64,000 nucleotides of DNA from Faecalibacter macacae (GTDB taxonomy: Bacteria > Bacteroidota > Bacteroidia > Flavobacteriales > Weeksellaceae): NCBI RefSeq assembly GCF_003687725.1, contig NZ_RDOJ01000005.1, positions 62,001 through 126,000 of the forward strand, read 5' to 3'. How positions within the stretch are numbered: the first letter of the stretch is position 1; each line of letters opens with the position of its first letter. The notes beneath the pieces are model-generated. The model was given only the letters and a program-made list of their open reading frames with translations. It had not been told where the DNA came from and ran no database searches. Shown one piece after another: positions 25,858 through 35,018 of this stretch. The position numbers and the translations under genes are program-made.

Positions 25858-25970
25858 GATTGTTATGATTTTTTTAAAATAGATTGCAAAATTAAGAAAT
25901 TTTATTCAAATTTCCGAAGTAAATTATCTCTAAAATATATGATAAAATAAGGGTTTTATATGATGTTGGA

Positions 25971-26891
25971 TTAATCCAATTCAATTCTCCTTTCTAAAGT
26001 GTAATTAGTATCCTGGAAGTTTACTGTTTTAATCTCAGTGCTATAAGAAAGCCAACCATTATCTTTTATACGCGAAGTTGTATTTACGTTATAGATAATT
26101 TCGTCATTTAGATGGTTTTCATCAGGTTTTTCAGTTTCTAATTCTTCAGATAATTGTTTCAAATAATTAAACCAAGAATTAGCCAACCATTCTTTGTCCG
26201 CCATTTGCAGCGCATTCATTGTATAATTAGTTCCAGTAAATGCGATTTCATTTAATTTAATAGTTGTTTTTGCAGGAGTAGGAGAAGCACTAAATAAATT
26301 ATCCATGTACGAATTATATTCAATCGTATTTCCTTTGGTATTAAATTCTCCTTTTCCAAAAAATAAATGAAATTGACGAATATCTTTTTCGAAAATACGT
26401 GTAATATTTTCTTGTGTTGAATACGCATTGATTAAATCCTGAACTTTCGTAAGCGTTTCAGGTTGATGGATATATTCATTTTTTACCTTTTCGGCAGATT
26501 TTAAATAATCTTCAATTGTTTGTTCAATATTTTCGAATCTTAAAAAACGACCTTGTGCATCGATAATATATTTTACTGTGACTTTATCAATTAAAAACAA
26601 GGGATTATTTATGAATTTATTCGAATCAAATTTCACATTTTCATACGTCCATAAAATGGTAATTTCATCTCCGTAAATATCTAAAACATCAATTTTTACG
26701 TTGTATGAAATTTCTTCTTCTTGAAAAGTTTCGGCAGTTTTTTTAGTTTCTTTTGTTTTAAAAACGTAATTATTAACATCATCCACATTCCAAAATATTT
26801 TTGGATTTACTATAGAATCTCCTTCGATTATTTGTCCGAAAGTGAATGGAATAGCAAAAAAGATTAATAGATATGTGAAAATGTTTTTCAT
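25971..26891 (-). CDS. Secreted protein of unknown function (paralogue of next gene)
   Basis: 306 aa with signal peptide (residues 1-19, MKNIFTYLLIFFAIPFTFGQ). Mature chain is mixed alpha/beta with YIIDAQGRFLRFENIEQ, IFEKDIRQFHLFFGKGEF and a C-terminal beta region. Layout (signal, N-terminal beta strands, the G-x-FL segment, a helical middle, a final beta strand) matches the gene at 26976-27911, so they are likely distant paralogues. No known domain. Confidence 0.55.
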   Translation of the reverse strand: MKNIFTYLLIFFAIPFTFGQIIEGDSIVNPKIFWNVDDVNNYVFKTKETKKTAETFQEEEISYNVKIDVLDIYGDEITILWTYENVKFDSNKFINNPLFLIDKVTVKYIIDAQGRFLRFENIEQTIEDYLKSAEKVKNEYIHQPETLTKVQDLINAYSTQENITRIFEKDIRQFHLFFGKGEFNTKGNTIEYNSYMDNLFSASPTPAKTTIKLNEIAFTGTNYTMNALQMADKEWLANSWFNYLKQLSEELETEKPDENHLNDEIIYNVNTTSRIKDNGWLSYSTEIKTVNFQDTNYTLERRIELD

Positions 26892-26975
26892 TTATTTGAA
26901 ATTAAATTTCTGACCAAAAATAAGGAAATAATTAAAATAATATTCTAATTATTGGATAAATGAGAGAAAATAGAA

Positions 26976-27911
26976 TTAATTCGTACGCTTAATATTTAGA
27001 TGATTAATTGTTTTTTTAGAACCAATATTCATAATAAAACGATAATCTGATTCTAATAAGATTGAATTTTTATCGTATTTAGAAACGTATCCAACTTTTA
27101 ATTCAACGGTTTCAGAATATTTTTTAATTTCTTTTTTAATTTGATCTTGACTTAATTTTAAATTTTTGTCATTTAACATGTAATAAGCCATTTCTTCCCA
27201 TAATTTTTCAAAATCATCTTTACTTAAATTTTGATCAGAAATAACTGTAAATGTTTCATTCTTTTTATCAATTTCTTTTAAGTAAGTTGTTGTTGTTGAT
27301 GAAATAGGGAAACCAAAAATATTGTCTTGTACCGTTTTACCAATATACTCTTCACCCAATTTTAGGTAATATCCATTAAAGAAATTTAGAACCTGAATTT
27401 CTTGTTCGAATACATATGGAATATAACTATCAGAATTAATCATATTTTCTAATTCTGCAATGTTATCTTTATATTCTTTCGGTTTACGCTTTATGTCAGC
27501 TAAATCTTTAGTAACTTTTAAAAAGCTTTTACGAATGTCACCAATATTTAATAATTCTAAAAATTCGCCAGATAAATTTGTAGTGAATTGATATTTAATT
27601 CCGCTCGAATTATTGATGAAATCTCTATAAAATTCGTCTGGATCGTTAGAAGTATTTTTACCGTTTATTAACTCAAGTTTATACGCAAAATTATTTTTAT
27701 CTAAAATGTTCAATGATTTTTTCGAATGGTTAACAACATTCATAACTGTATCATTGACAGAAATAGATATATTCTGGTCAGCAAACTCGTATTGATAAAT
27801 CTTTTTAAGCTCCCAATTAGGCTTAACTTGCACGGTGTTATTTTCGTAATCTATCTGTCCAAAAAGTGTTGAACAAAGCATAGCATTTACAAAAAGTAAA
27901 ATATTTCTCAT
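26976..27911 (-). CDS. Secreted protein of unknown function
   Basis: 311 aa from the ATG at 27911 (MRNILLFVNAMLCSTLFGQ, a clean signal peptide). A TTG further upstream at 27932 lies inside the -7 promoter element and cannot be the start. Contains NLSGEFLELLNIGDIRKSFL and VFEQEIQVLNFFNGYYLKLGEE, which align by eye with GRFLRFENIEQ and IFEKDIRQFHLFFGKGEF in the downstream neighbour. No family recognised; probably periplasmic. Confidence 0.6.
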   Translation of the reverse strand: MRNILLFVNAMLCSTLFGQIDYENNTVQVKPNWELKKIYQYEFADQNISISVNDTVMNVVNHSKKSLNILDKNNFAYKLELINGKNTSNDPDEFYRDFINNSSGIKYQFTTNLSGEFLELLNIGDIRKSFLKVTKDLADIKRKPKEYKDNIAELENMINSDSYIPYVFEQEIQVLNFFNGYYLKLGEEYIGKTVQDNIFGFPISSTTTTYLKEIDKKNETFTVISDQNLSKDDFEKLWEEMAYYMLNDKNLKLSQDQIKKEIKKYSETVELKVGYVSKYDKNSILLESDYRFIMNIGSKKTINHLNIKRTN

Positions 27912-27929
27912 TCTTAATAAAAGATTGTG

Positions 27930-27937
27930 CAAATATA
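27930..27937 (-). promoter_or_regulatory. -7 promoter element of the 311-aa secreted protein gene
   Basis: TATATTTG on the minus strand (CAAATATA on plus), 19 bases before the ATG at 27911. The -33 TTG is not clear. Confidence 0.55.
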
Positions 27938-27943
27938 GGAGGA

Positions 27944-29314
27944 TTATTGATATTCCGACTGATTTATTGCACGAATCATAGTGTCTATAGGTTTAGTTTC
28001 GTTAATTTCTTTTTCCATTAATGTTCCGCCAATTTCTTTCAGCTTTTTAACTTGTGGAATAAAGCGGCTTTCTAATGATCCAATAGCCTTATTATAGCTT
28101 TGTGTTGCTTGATTTAAATTATGTCCAACACTCGAAAAATGCTGTATTAGAACGTTTACACGATTATATAATTCAATTCCTGCATCGCGCATTTGATAAA
28201 TATTATCAGCAACATGAATTTGTTGCCAGCTAAATGCAATCGTTCTAAGCATTGTGATAAGCGTAGTTGGAGTTGCTATAATAATTCTATTATTTAATGC
28301 ATCTTCAATCAAAGTTCGGTCCAATTCTAAGGCAGAACCAAAAGAACTTTCTATTTGTAAATACATTACAACATAATCTGGCGCATCGTTGTATTGATTC
28401 CAATATGCTTTTGAGCTTAAGTTTTTTAAATGTTCTCTTACCGCTTTAGTGTGATTGATTAAATGATGTTTACGCACATCTTCATCTTCGGTTTCGAAAG
28501 CTTGCATGTATTGATTTAATGGAACTTTAGAATCAATGATAACTTTTCTTCCGCCTGGAAGATTTACAATTAAATCTGGACGAAGCAGTCCACCTTCACT
28601 TTGTACTGAAGTTTGTTCTTCAAAATCACAAAAAGAAGACATACCAGCGAATTCGACGACACGTTTTAAACCAATTTCACCATATTTTCCTCTTGTATGA
28701 GATGTTTTAAGTGCAGAAACTAACGTATTCGTTTCTTTCTGCAATTTATCTGTAGTTCCTTTCATCGCATCAAGAAAAACTTTAATTTCTGAATATGCAC
28801 CTTCTCGTGCTTTTTCAATTTCTTGAATTTTACCATCAAACTTAGATAAACTTTCGCTTAATGGTTTTACGATAGAATCAATTGCTTGCTGACGTTTTTC
28901 TAAATCATTTTTCGATTCATTGATATGATTATCCAATGCTGTTTTGGCTAAATCTAAAAATTGTTGATTGTTACTTTGAAGAACTTTGGAAGATAAGGCT
29001 TCAAATTGTTCTTTTAAACGCTCATTCGTTTCAGCTAAAAATCTTTTTTGTTCGTCAGCAGATTTTAAAACTTCTTGGTATTTTGTATTTAATTCTGTGT
29101 TTCGCTCTTTTTCTTTGAACCATTCAAATTGTAATTCATTTGCATTGTCTTTTGCCTCCGTTAATTCGGTGCGTAAAACAGCATTTAATTTATCTAATTC
29201 TTCAAATCGAATTTGATTAGAAATTTGTTCAGAAGATAATTTACTCTTAGTGAATAAATAAGCAATTACACCTCCTAAAACGAAGAATACAATTGCTACT
29301 AAAATCGTAGTCAT
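27944..29314 (-). CDS. rmuC: RmuC-family DNA recombination protein
   Basis: 456 aa. N-terminal membrane helix (about 2-19), then a coiled coil (about 30-190) and the RmuC nuclease-like domain with HTRGKYGEIGLKRVVE, LRPDLIVNLPGGRKVIIDSK and PDYVVMYLQIESSF, typical PD-(D/E)XK-type landmarks (D in RPDL, D-x-K in IDSK). Thought to restrain recombination at inverted repeats. Lies 32 bases upstream of the 311-aa secreted protein gene start. Confidence 0.92.
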   Translation of the reverse strand: MTTILVAIVFFVLGGVIAYLFTKSKLSSEQISNQIRFEELDKLNAVLRTELTEAKDNANELQFEWFKEKERNTELNTKYQEVLKSADEQKRFLAETNERLKEQFEALSSKVLQSNNQQFLDLAKTALDNHINESKNDLEKRQQAIDSIVKPLSESLSKFDGKIQEIEKAREGAYSEIKVFLDAMKGTTDKLQKETNTLVSALKTSHTRGKYGEIGLKRVVEFAGMSSFCDFEEQTSVQSEGGLLRPDLIVNLPGGRKVIIDSKVPLNQYMQAFETEDEDVRKHHLINHTKAVREHLKNLSSKAYWNQYNDAPDYVVMYLQIESSFGSALELDRTLIEDALNNRIIIATPTTLITMLRTIAFSWQQIHVADNIYQMRDAGIELYNRVNVLIQHFSSVGHNLNQATQSYNKAIGSLESRFIPQVKKLKEIGGTLMEKEINETKPIDTMIRAINQSEYQ

Positions 29315-29414
29315 AGTTATAAAGATTACTATTGGTATACAAATGAAAGCATTTTGTACGACAATTAATGGCGTCTAATATTAATTTTTAAAGTAGTACT
29401 AAGCTTTATTTAAA

Positions 29415-29440
29415 TAAAAAAAGCTCCTATTAGAAGCTTC
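29415..29440 (-). terminator. Terminator of the PH-like membrane protein gene
   Basis: AAGCTCCT and AGAAGCTT-type inverted repeat (one G-U pair in the RNA) with A run that is T-rich on the minus strand. Confidence 0.6.
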
Positions 29441-29445
29441 TTTTG

Positions 29446-29913
29446 TTATTTTTTGATATTCTTAATAAATTCAGATAATTCATCTGGTCGTCTTGTTCCA
29501 ACTAAAAGATGTGTACCATCTTTAAAATGAATTTTTAAACCATGTTTTCCAGATGGATTAATAGCTTTACCAGTTTTGCTTCTTCTGTATCCCCAACCAC
29601 CATATTCTTTGATTGCAGAATATTCTACTACTTCAACTTTTTTCGTATCACTCCATAAAATAGTTTGATTCGTTAAGTTGAAAGGAACAATTTTTACGTT
29701 AATACTTTCTTTAGTAATATTTGTTTTTACTTTAAAAACAATAAATAAAACAATACAAAGAGGTAGTAATATTAATGATAATATTGATGAAGTTTGAAAA
29801 CCTTCTGTAATGTTCGTGTAAAGGATTTTACCAAATAAAACGACAACTAATAAAATGATGATTTTATTAAAAGTTGAATCAAACATTCTTTGGCTTTCTG
29901 TATAAGTATTCAT
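29446..29913 (-). CDS. Membrane protein with PH-like domain
   Basis: 155 aa. Two membrane helices (about 17-32 and 43-60) followed by a beta-rich cytoplasmic part with LWSDTKKVEVVEYSAI, YGGWGYRRSKTGKAINPSG and GLKIHFKDGTHLLVGTRRPD, resembling bacterial PH (bPH) domains. Unknown function. Lies just downstream of cvpA with 28 bases between, so probably co-transcribed. Confidence 0.6.
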   Translation of the reverse strand: MNTYTESQRMFDSTFNKIIILLVVVLFGKILYTNITEGFQTSSILSLILLPLCIVLFIVFKVKTNITKESINVKIVPFNLTNQTILWSDTKKVEVVEYSAIKEYGGWGYRRSKTGKAINPSGKHGLKIHFKDGTHLLVGTRRPDELSEFIKNIKK

Positions 29914-29941
29914 GCGTTAATTTTTAATAAAGATAGAGGTT

Positions 29942-30481
29942 TTATAAATAGTTTTCAGATTCAATTTGATTTTGTTCTCTCAAAACATCTTTTGTTTCGT
30001 ACAGCATATTTTTTACATATTCTGCCGATTCAATTAAATAAGGATATAAAATACTATTTTCTTTCGTCTCTTTAAAACCAATTTCTAAAATAGGATCGAT
30101 ATAAAATAATACTGAAGAAACTAAAAGTAATAAAATAACCAAACCTAAAGCTGCTCCAGCTATTCTGTTTACAAAACCAAGTCCAATCATTTCTACTGTT
30201 TTTTGAGTAAGAGATGATAATAGTTTGATGGAGAAAAATGCAATGGCAAAAGTTAAAACCAGAGAAACGATAGAAACTAAACTATCTGCTACGATGTTTT
30301 GACTTCCGATAAAAATGCTAACGAATTGATAGAATTTAAAACTTAACCAAATGGCGATAAAAAATCCTAAAAGTCCAATTAATTGAGAAATAAAACCTTT
30401 GAATAAACCATTGATTACGCCAAAAGCTAACGCAATTGCAATTAAAATATCTAAGTTGTTAAATGTTGATGCTTGATCCAA
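29942..30481 (-). CDS. cvpA: CvpA family membrane protein
   Basis: 179 aa, four membrane helices. The N-terminal helix LDILIAIALAFGVINGLFKG, with a following GLLGFFIAIWLSF, is characteristic of CvpA/colicin V production proteins. Role unclear in general; linked to envelope integrity in other bacteria. Confidence 0.85.
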   Translation of the reverse strand: MDQASTFNNLDILIAIALAFGVINGLFKGFISQLIGLLGFFIAIWLSFKFYQFVSIFIGSQNIVADSLVSIVSLVLTFAIAFFSIKLLSSLTQKTVEMIGLGFVNRIAGAALGLVILLLLVSSVLFYIDPILEIGFKETKENSILYPYLIESAEYVKNMLYETKDVLREQNQIESENYL

Positions 30482-30565
30482 TTTTTATTTATTTATGATG
30501 CAAATATATTTAATTGATTGCATCTTCAAAATGAATCAAAGGATAAGCTATCATAAAAAAAGCAT

Positions 30566-30590
30566 AAAAAAACCTCCTAAAAAGGAGGTT
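30566..30590 (-). terminator. Terminator of the cysteine desulfurase gene
   Basis: AACCTCCT (30571-30578) and AGGAGGTT (30583-30590), AAAA loop, A run on the plus side equal to a T run on the minus strand. Confidence 0.85.
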
Positions 30591-30597
30591 TGTATAA

Positions 30598-31758
30598 TTA
30601 AGCATTCACTACTAAATGTTTACTTGATATTTTGACTAAAGTAGAAACTAATGCATCAATGTCTTCTTTTGTGTTCATGTAACTAAAAGATACACGTAAT
30701 GGAGTCATTTGGTTAACTTCTTCTTCTGTATATAAAGTTTCCATAACTTTTGAAACTTTAGCTGCACCAGAACTACAAGCTGATCCTTGAGAAACTGCGA
30801 TTCCAGCTAATTCTAATTCAAATCCGATTAATGTGTCGTGAAATGGTAACTTAACACTTAAAACGGTATATAAACTTTTTTCGAAATCGTTACTTAAACC
30901 ATTAAATGCAACACCTGGGATTTTTGCAGTTAACTCTTCAATTGCATATTTTTTTAATCCTTCGATATGTTTTGTGTGATTTTCTAATTCTTCTAAAGAA
31001 ATCTCTAATGCTTTAGATAATCCTACAATTCCGTATACATTTTCAGTTCCAGAACGTAAACCTCTTTCTTGTCCACCACCAGCAATTAATGGTTTGATGT
31101 GAGTTGATTTACGTGCATATAAAAATCCTGCACCTTTTGGTCCGTGAATTTTATGTGCAGAACATGAAGCGAAATCAATTCCTAAATCTTCTACATCAAT
31201 AGGGTAGTGACCAACTGTCTGAACAGTATCAGTATGAAATAATGCGTTGTATTCTTTAGTTAAAGCAGAAATTCTTTTAACGTCTAATAAGTTTCCGATT
31301 TCGTTATTGGCATGCATTAATGAAACTAAAGTCTTCTTTGATTGATCTTTGATTAATTCTTCGAATTGATCATAATCAATAGACCCGTCTTTTAAAATAT
31401 TTAAACGAATAACTTCAACTTTGTCTCTACTTTCTAAATCACTTACACTTTCCATTACACATTTGTGTTCCATGTAAGTTGTAATGATACGAGTAACTCC
31501 TAAATCGTTAACACAAGAACGAATTATAGTATTGTTTGATTCAGTACCGCAAGAAGTAAAGTAGATTTCTGCTGGAGCAGCGTTTAATTGTTGTGCAATT
31601 TTCTTCCTTGCAAGTTCTAATAATGCCTTTGCTTCTCTACCAAAAATATGTGTGGAAGAAGGATTTCCGTAGCAATCTTTCATTACGTTTACCATCTCTT
31701 CAATTACTTGAGGATGAATAGCCGTTGTAGCTGCATTATCTAAATAAACTTTTTGCAT
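30598..31758 (-). CDS. Cysteine desulfurase (IscS/NifS type)
   Basis: 386 aa PLP enzyme that removes sulfur from cysteine for Fe-S clusters and tRNA thiolation. PLP lysine K203 in SAHKIHGPKG, active-site Cys C328 in SQGSACSSGA, and HTDTVQTVG holds the cofactor-contact Asp. The Cys sits in the longer group I (IscS-like) loop. No iscU or suf genes are nearby, so the acceptor is encoded elsewhere. Own terminator. Confidence 0.93.
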   Translation of the reverse strand: MQKVYLDNAATTAIHPQVIEEMVNVMKDCYGNPSSTHIFGREAKALLELARKKIAQQLNAAPAEIYFTSCGTESNNTIIRSCVNDLGVTRIITTYMEHKCVMESVSDLESRDKVEVIRLNILKDGSIDYDQFEELIKDQSKKTLVSLMHANNEIGNLLDVKRISALTKEYNALFHTDTVQTVGHYPIDVEDLGIDFASCSAHKIHGPKGAGFLYARKSTHIKPLIAGGGQERGLRSGTENVYGIVGLSKALEISLEELENHTKHIEGLKKYAIEELTAKIPGVAFNGLSNDFEKSLYTVLSVKLPFHDTLIGFELELAGIAVSQGSACSSGAAKVSKVMETLYTEEEVNQMTPLRVSFSYMNTKEDIDALVSTLVKISSKHLVVNA

Positions 31759-31853
31759 GTTGTTAATTTTTCGGCATTAAAACAATGCCTGTGTTTGTAT
31801 AATGTAAAATTGAGTACAAATGTATTAATTCAAAAACACTTTATCAATAGGTT

Positions 31854-32669
31854 TTAATTAAAGCGAATTAAATCAGATGTCATAAATCGCCATTCAGGTG
31901 TTAAAAGTACTCCATCTTTCACTTCATACCATGGAGATAATTTATCATTTGATGGATTGGAAAGGATTTGAATGTCTTGTCCTGGATAATAACTCTGAGC
32001 TAATAACATTATTTTGTCACCATTTTTGTTTACAGCTAAATCCATTACAATAATAGCATGACTCTTTGTTGAAGACATTTGCATAAAAACATCTCCAATA
32101 TTAATTTCTTTTAGTTTGATTGGCGAAGCTAAATTAGATAAGCTATTTGTTGTGGTTGCTGTTAAAAACTTATCCATGTACTCTAAAAATTTTTCATAAG
32201 AATAATCTCCTTTTGCAAACGTGTTGTACGAAACAAATGTAAGTTTATTGTTGATTCTGAAATCTATTTCTTCATATCTTTTATTATGATATAAAAATTC
32301 TGCTCTTAAACGATAAATTGCATTTGCATGAAATTGGACGTTGTTTGTAAAAGGTTGCAAGTCTAAAACTCCTGCATACGAGCTTTTGTTTAGTTTATCA
32401 GTTCCGTCAAAAAGTTTTACTGTACCTTTTTCTCCTTTTAAAGGAATGTGATTTAAAAAAACAGCAAAAGGAGTTGAAGGATTAATTCTTGTATAACCTT
32501 CGGGTGTTCTAAATTTTGAAGTAAGCGTACGTTTAGTCTCGTTTATTAGTTTAGAGACATCTATAGTGTTTATATTTTCTGCTTCAACTGCTTCGTTTTC
32601 GGAAATGTATGCATTACATCCACCGAGAAAGAATGGTAACAAAAGTATAATACAATAGAAAATTTTCAT
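31854..32669 (-). CDS. DUF4846 family lipoprotein
   Basis: 271 aa. Lipobox FLGGC near residue 18. Recognisable DUF4846 landmarks: GYTRINPSTPFAVFLNHIPL, LDLQPFTNNVQFHANAIYRL, INIGDVFMQMSSTKSHAIIV and LLAQSYYPGQDIQILSNP. Exported, probably outer-membrane anchored; function unknown. The HAIIV and GQDIQIL parts resemble an NlpC/P60-like fold but I cannot see a complete catalytic triad. Confidence 0.8.
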   Translation of the reverse strand: MKIFYCIILLLPFFLGGCNAYISENEAVEAENINTIDVSKLINETKRTLTSKFRTPEGYTRINPSTPFAVFLNHIPLKGEKGTVKLFDGTDKLNKSSYAGVLDLQPFTNNVQFHANAIYRLRAEFLYHNKRYEEIDFRINNKLTFVSYNTFAKGDYSYEKFLEYMDKFLTATTTNSLSNLASPIKLKEINIGDVFMQMSSTKSHAIIVMDLAVNKNGDKIMLLAQSYYPGQDIQILSNPSNDKLSPWYEVKDGVLLTPEWRFMTSDLIRFN

Positions 32670-32705
32670 TATTGTTTGTTAGTTTGTAAGGATTACGAAT
32701 GTAGT

Positions 32706-34697
32706 TTATTTTTCGTTTAACGCATTTATTTTATCTCTAAATTCCGCTGCTTTTATAAAATCTAAATTTTTTGCAGCAGTTTCCATTTCTTTCTGCAATT
32801 TTTCGATGATTTTTGCCTTTTCTTCATCAGAATAATCAATTTTTTCTTCAGCGGCAACTGTAATTAAACTTTTTTGCTCGTACGGATTATTTTCAAAATC
32901 AGCTGCGGCTAAACTAAGTTTAGTAATCTTCTTATTTAAAGCTTGAGGAGTTTTACCATGATCCTCATTATATTTCATTTGAATTTCTCTTCTTCGTTCG
33001 GTTTCATCAATCGTTTGGCGCATACTATCTGTAATTTTATCAGCATACATTATTGCTAATCCATTAACATTACGTGCAGCACGACCAACCGTTTGCGTAA
33101 GCGAACGATTACTGCGTAAGAATCCTTCTTTGTCAGCATCAAGAATTGCAACCAAAGATACTTCTGGTAAGTCTAATCCTTCACGAAGTAAATTAACTCC
33201 GACTAAGACATCAAATAAACCAGTTCGTAAATCGGACATGATTTGTACACGTTCTAATGTATCTACGTCTGAGTGAATGTAACGACAACGAACGCCATAT
33301 TTTGTTAAATATTTCGTTAATTCTTCTGCCATTCGTTTAGTTAAAGTAGTAACTAAAACACGTTCATCAGCTTCAACACGTTTATTAATTTCTTCCATCA
33401 AATCATCTACTTGATTTTGAGATGGGCGGACTTCAATAATAGGATCTAATAAACCAGTTGGCCTAATTACTTGTTCTACAACAATTCCTTCAGATTTTTC
33501 AAGTTCGTAATTAGCTGGAGTTGCAGAAACATGAATTACTTGGTTTTGTAATGCTTCAAATTCTTCAAATTTTAATGGACGATTGTCCATAGCTGCAGGT
33601 AAGCGGAAACCATATTCAACTAAATTTTCTTTACGTGAACGGTCACCACCATACATAGCGTGAACTTGTGAAACAGTAACGTGAGATTCATCAATTACCA
33701 TTAAAAAATCGTCTGGAAAATAATCTAATAAACAGAAAGGTCTTGTTCCTGGTTCTCGGCCATCTAAGTAACGAGAATAATTCTCGATACCAGAACAGTA
33801 ACCTAATTCTTTAATCATTTCTAAATCGAATTCAGTTCGCTCTTTTAATCTTTTAGCTTCTAAATGTTTTCCGATATCATGAAAATAGGATTCTTGTTTA
33901 CCTAAATCTATCTGAATATCTTTAATAGCGCCTTCTAAAGTATCTTTAGACGTGACAAAGATGTTTGCAGGATATATGTTTATTTTATCTAATCGAGATG
34001 TGGTTTCGCCTGTTTCAGTATTGAAAATTGTAATTTCTTCAATTTCGTCACCAAAAAAGCTAACTCTAATTCCATCATCAGCGTAAGCTGGGAAGATATC
34101 TAATGTATCACCTTTGATTCTAAAATTACCACGTTGGAAAACTCCTTCAGATCTTGAATATAATGCTTGAACTAATTGATGTAAAAATTTTGTTCTTGAG
34201 ATGATTTGTCCAATCTCTACTTGAATTAAATTTTTATGAAATTCTGCAGGATTTCCAATACCATATAAACAAGATACAGATGCAACGACCAAAATATCTC
34301 TACGTCCTGATAAAAGGGAAGAGGTAGTGCTTAAACGAAGTTTTTCGATTTCTTCGTTGATTGATAAGTCTTTTTCAATATAAACTCCAGAAGTTGGAAT
34401 ATATGCTTCTGGTTGATAGTAATCGTAGTAAGAAACAAAATATTCAACTGCATTATTAGGAAAAAATTCTTTAAATTCCATAAATAATTGCGCGGCTAAT
34501 GTTTTGTTATGGGCTAAAACCAAAGTAGGTCGTTGTATTTCTTGAACTACATTTGCAATAGTAAAAGTTTTACCCGAACCAGTAACACCTAATAGTGTTT
34601 GATATTTATCTCCGTCAAGAATTCCTTTTGCTAATTGTTCAATAGCTTTTGGTTGATCTCCTGTTGGATCAAATTCTGAATTTAATTGAAATTGCAT
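32706..34697 (-). CDS. uvrB: Excinuclease ABC subunit B
   Basis: 663 aa from the ATG at 34697 (MQFQLNSEFDPTGDQP), the usual UvrB start; the frame runs 24 codons further upstream but that part has no homology logic. Damage-verification helicase of nucleotide excision repair. Walker A GVTGSGKT (K43), beta-hairpin region YYDYYQPEAYIP, helicase motifs VIDESHVT, GVNLLREGLDLPEVSLVAI and QTVGRAARN, and a C-terminal UVR domain (LQKEMETAAKNLDFIKAAEF) that binds UvrC. Confidence 0.96.
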   Translation of the reverse strand: MQFQLNSEFDPTGDQPKAIEQLAKGILDGDKYQTLLGVTGSGKTFTIANVVQEIQRPTLVLAHNKTLAAQLFMEFKEFFPNNAVEYFVSYYDYYQPEAYIPTSGVYIEKDLSINEEIEKLRLSTTSSLLSGRRDILVVASVSCLYGIGNPAEFHKNLIQVEIGQIISRTKFLHQLVQALYSRSEGVFQRGNFRIKGDTLDIFPAYADDGIRVSFFGDEIEEITIFNTETGETTSRLDKINIYPANIFVTSKDTLEGAIKDIQIDLGKQESYFHDIGKHLEAKRLKERTEFDLEMIKELGYCSGIENYSRYLDGREPGTRPFCLLDYFPDDFLMVIDESHVTVSQVHAMYGGDRSRKENLVEYGFRLPAAMDNRPLKFEEFEALQNQVIHVSATPANYELEKSEGIVVEQVIRPTGLLDPIIEVRPSQNQVDDLMEEINKRVEADERVLVTTLTKRMAEELTKYLTKYGVRCRYIHSDVDTLERVQIMSDLRTGLFDVLVGVNLLREGLDLPEVSLVAILDADKEGFLRSNRSLTQTVGRAARNVNGLAIMYADKITDSMRQTIDETERRREIQMKYNEDHGKTPQALNKKITKLSLAAADFENNPYEQKSLITVAAEEKIDYSDEEKAKIIEKLQKEMETAAKNLDFIKAAEFRDKINALNEK

Positions 34698-34749
34698 AAC
34701 AGCAAATTTACAAAATAGTATAGGAAAAAAATAGTGAGTGAAGTAGATA

Positions 34750-34781
34750 AAAAAATAAAAAGGCGACATAAGTCACCTTTT
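34750..34781 (-). terminator. Terminator of the putative small RNA
   Basis: AAAAAGGCGAC (34757-34767) and GTCACCTTTT (34772-34781), one mismatch, with A-rich flank giving a T run on the minus strand. It is 240 bases past mazG, so it fits a separate short transcript better. Confidence 0.7.
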
Positions 34782-34864
34782 CATCAAAACCACAAAAAAA
34801 TGAGAAAACTGTTTACATAGTAAACAAACTTCCTTCCATTATTACAAGCTATTGCCCGCTATAA
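34757..34864 (-). ncRNA. Candidate small RNA between mazG and uvrB
   Basis: The 321-base gap 34698-35018 has no gene but contains, on the minus strand, a full promoter (TTG at 34902-34900, 21-base spacer, TATATTTG at 34878-34871) and a terminator at 34781-34750, about 110 bases apart. The predicted RNA begins near GGTTATAGCGGGCAATAGC and holds a perfect hairpin GTTTAC-TAT-GTAAAC inside a longer imperfect stem running out to AATG and CATT. The size, arrangement and lack of an open frame suggest a stable RNA. A 6S-like RNA is one candidate; the SRP RNA motif was considered and rejected. Confidence 0.5.
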
Positions 34865-34870
34865 CCATTG

Positions 34871-34902
34871 CAAATATAGGCCTGTTTTTTAAGCGAGCGC
34901 AA
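34871..34902 (-). promoter_or_regulatory. Promoter of the putative small RNA
   Basis: Minus-strand TTG (34902-34900), 21-base spacer, TATATTTG (34878-34871); the -7 element is identical to that of the tRNA cluster. Confidence 0.65.
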
Positions 34903-35018
34903 TGTTTTCTCATTGTTTCTTTAATCGGTGTGTATAGTAGTAATCTATTTAGTTGTTATCTTATTGATAATCAATATACATTATTTAGTTTATTGCGTTT
35001 ATTAGTGTTTGAATGACA

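Noticed and set aside
34698-34769. 24-codon N-terminal extension of uvrB
   Set aside because: Runs through the small RNA terminator and is not part of UvrB, which begins MQFQL.
34757-34864. Signal recognition particle RNA in the mazG-uvrB gap
   Set aside because: It contains GGAAGGAAG, but the closing CC/GG pair of the tetraloop and the AGCAG of the symmetric loop are missing.
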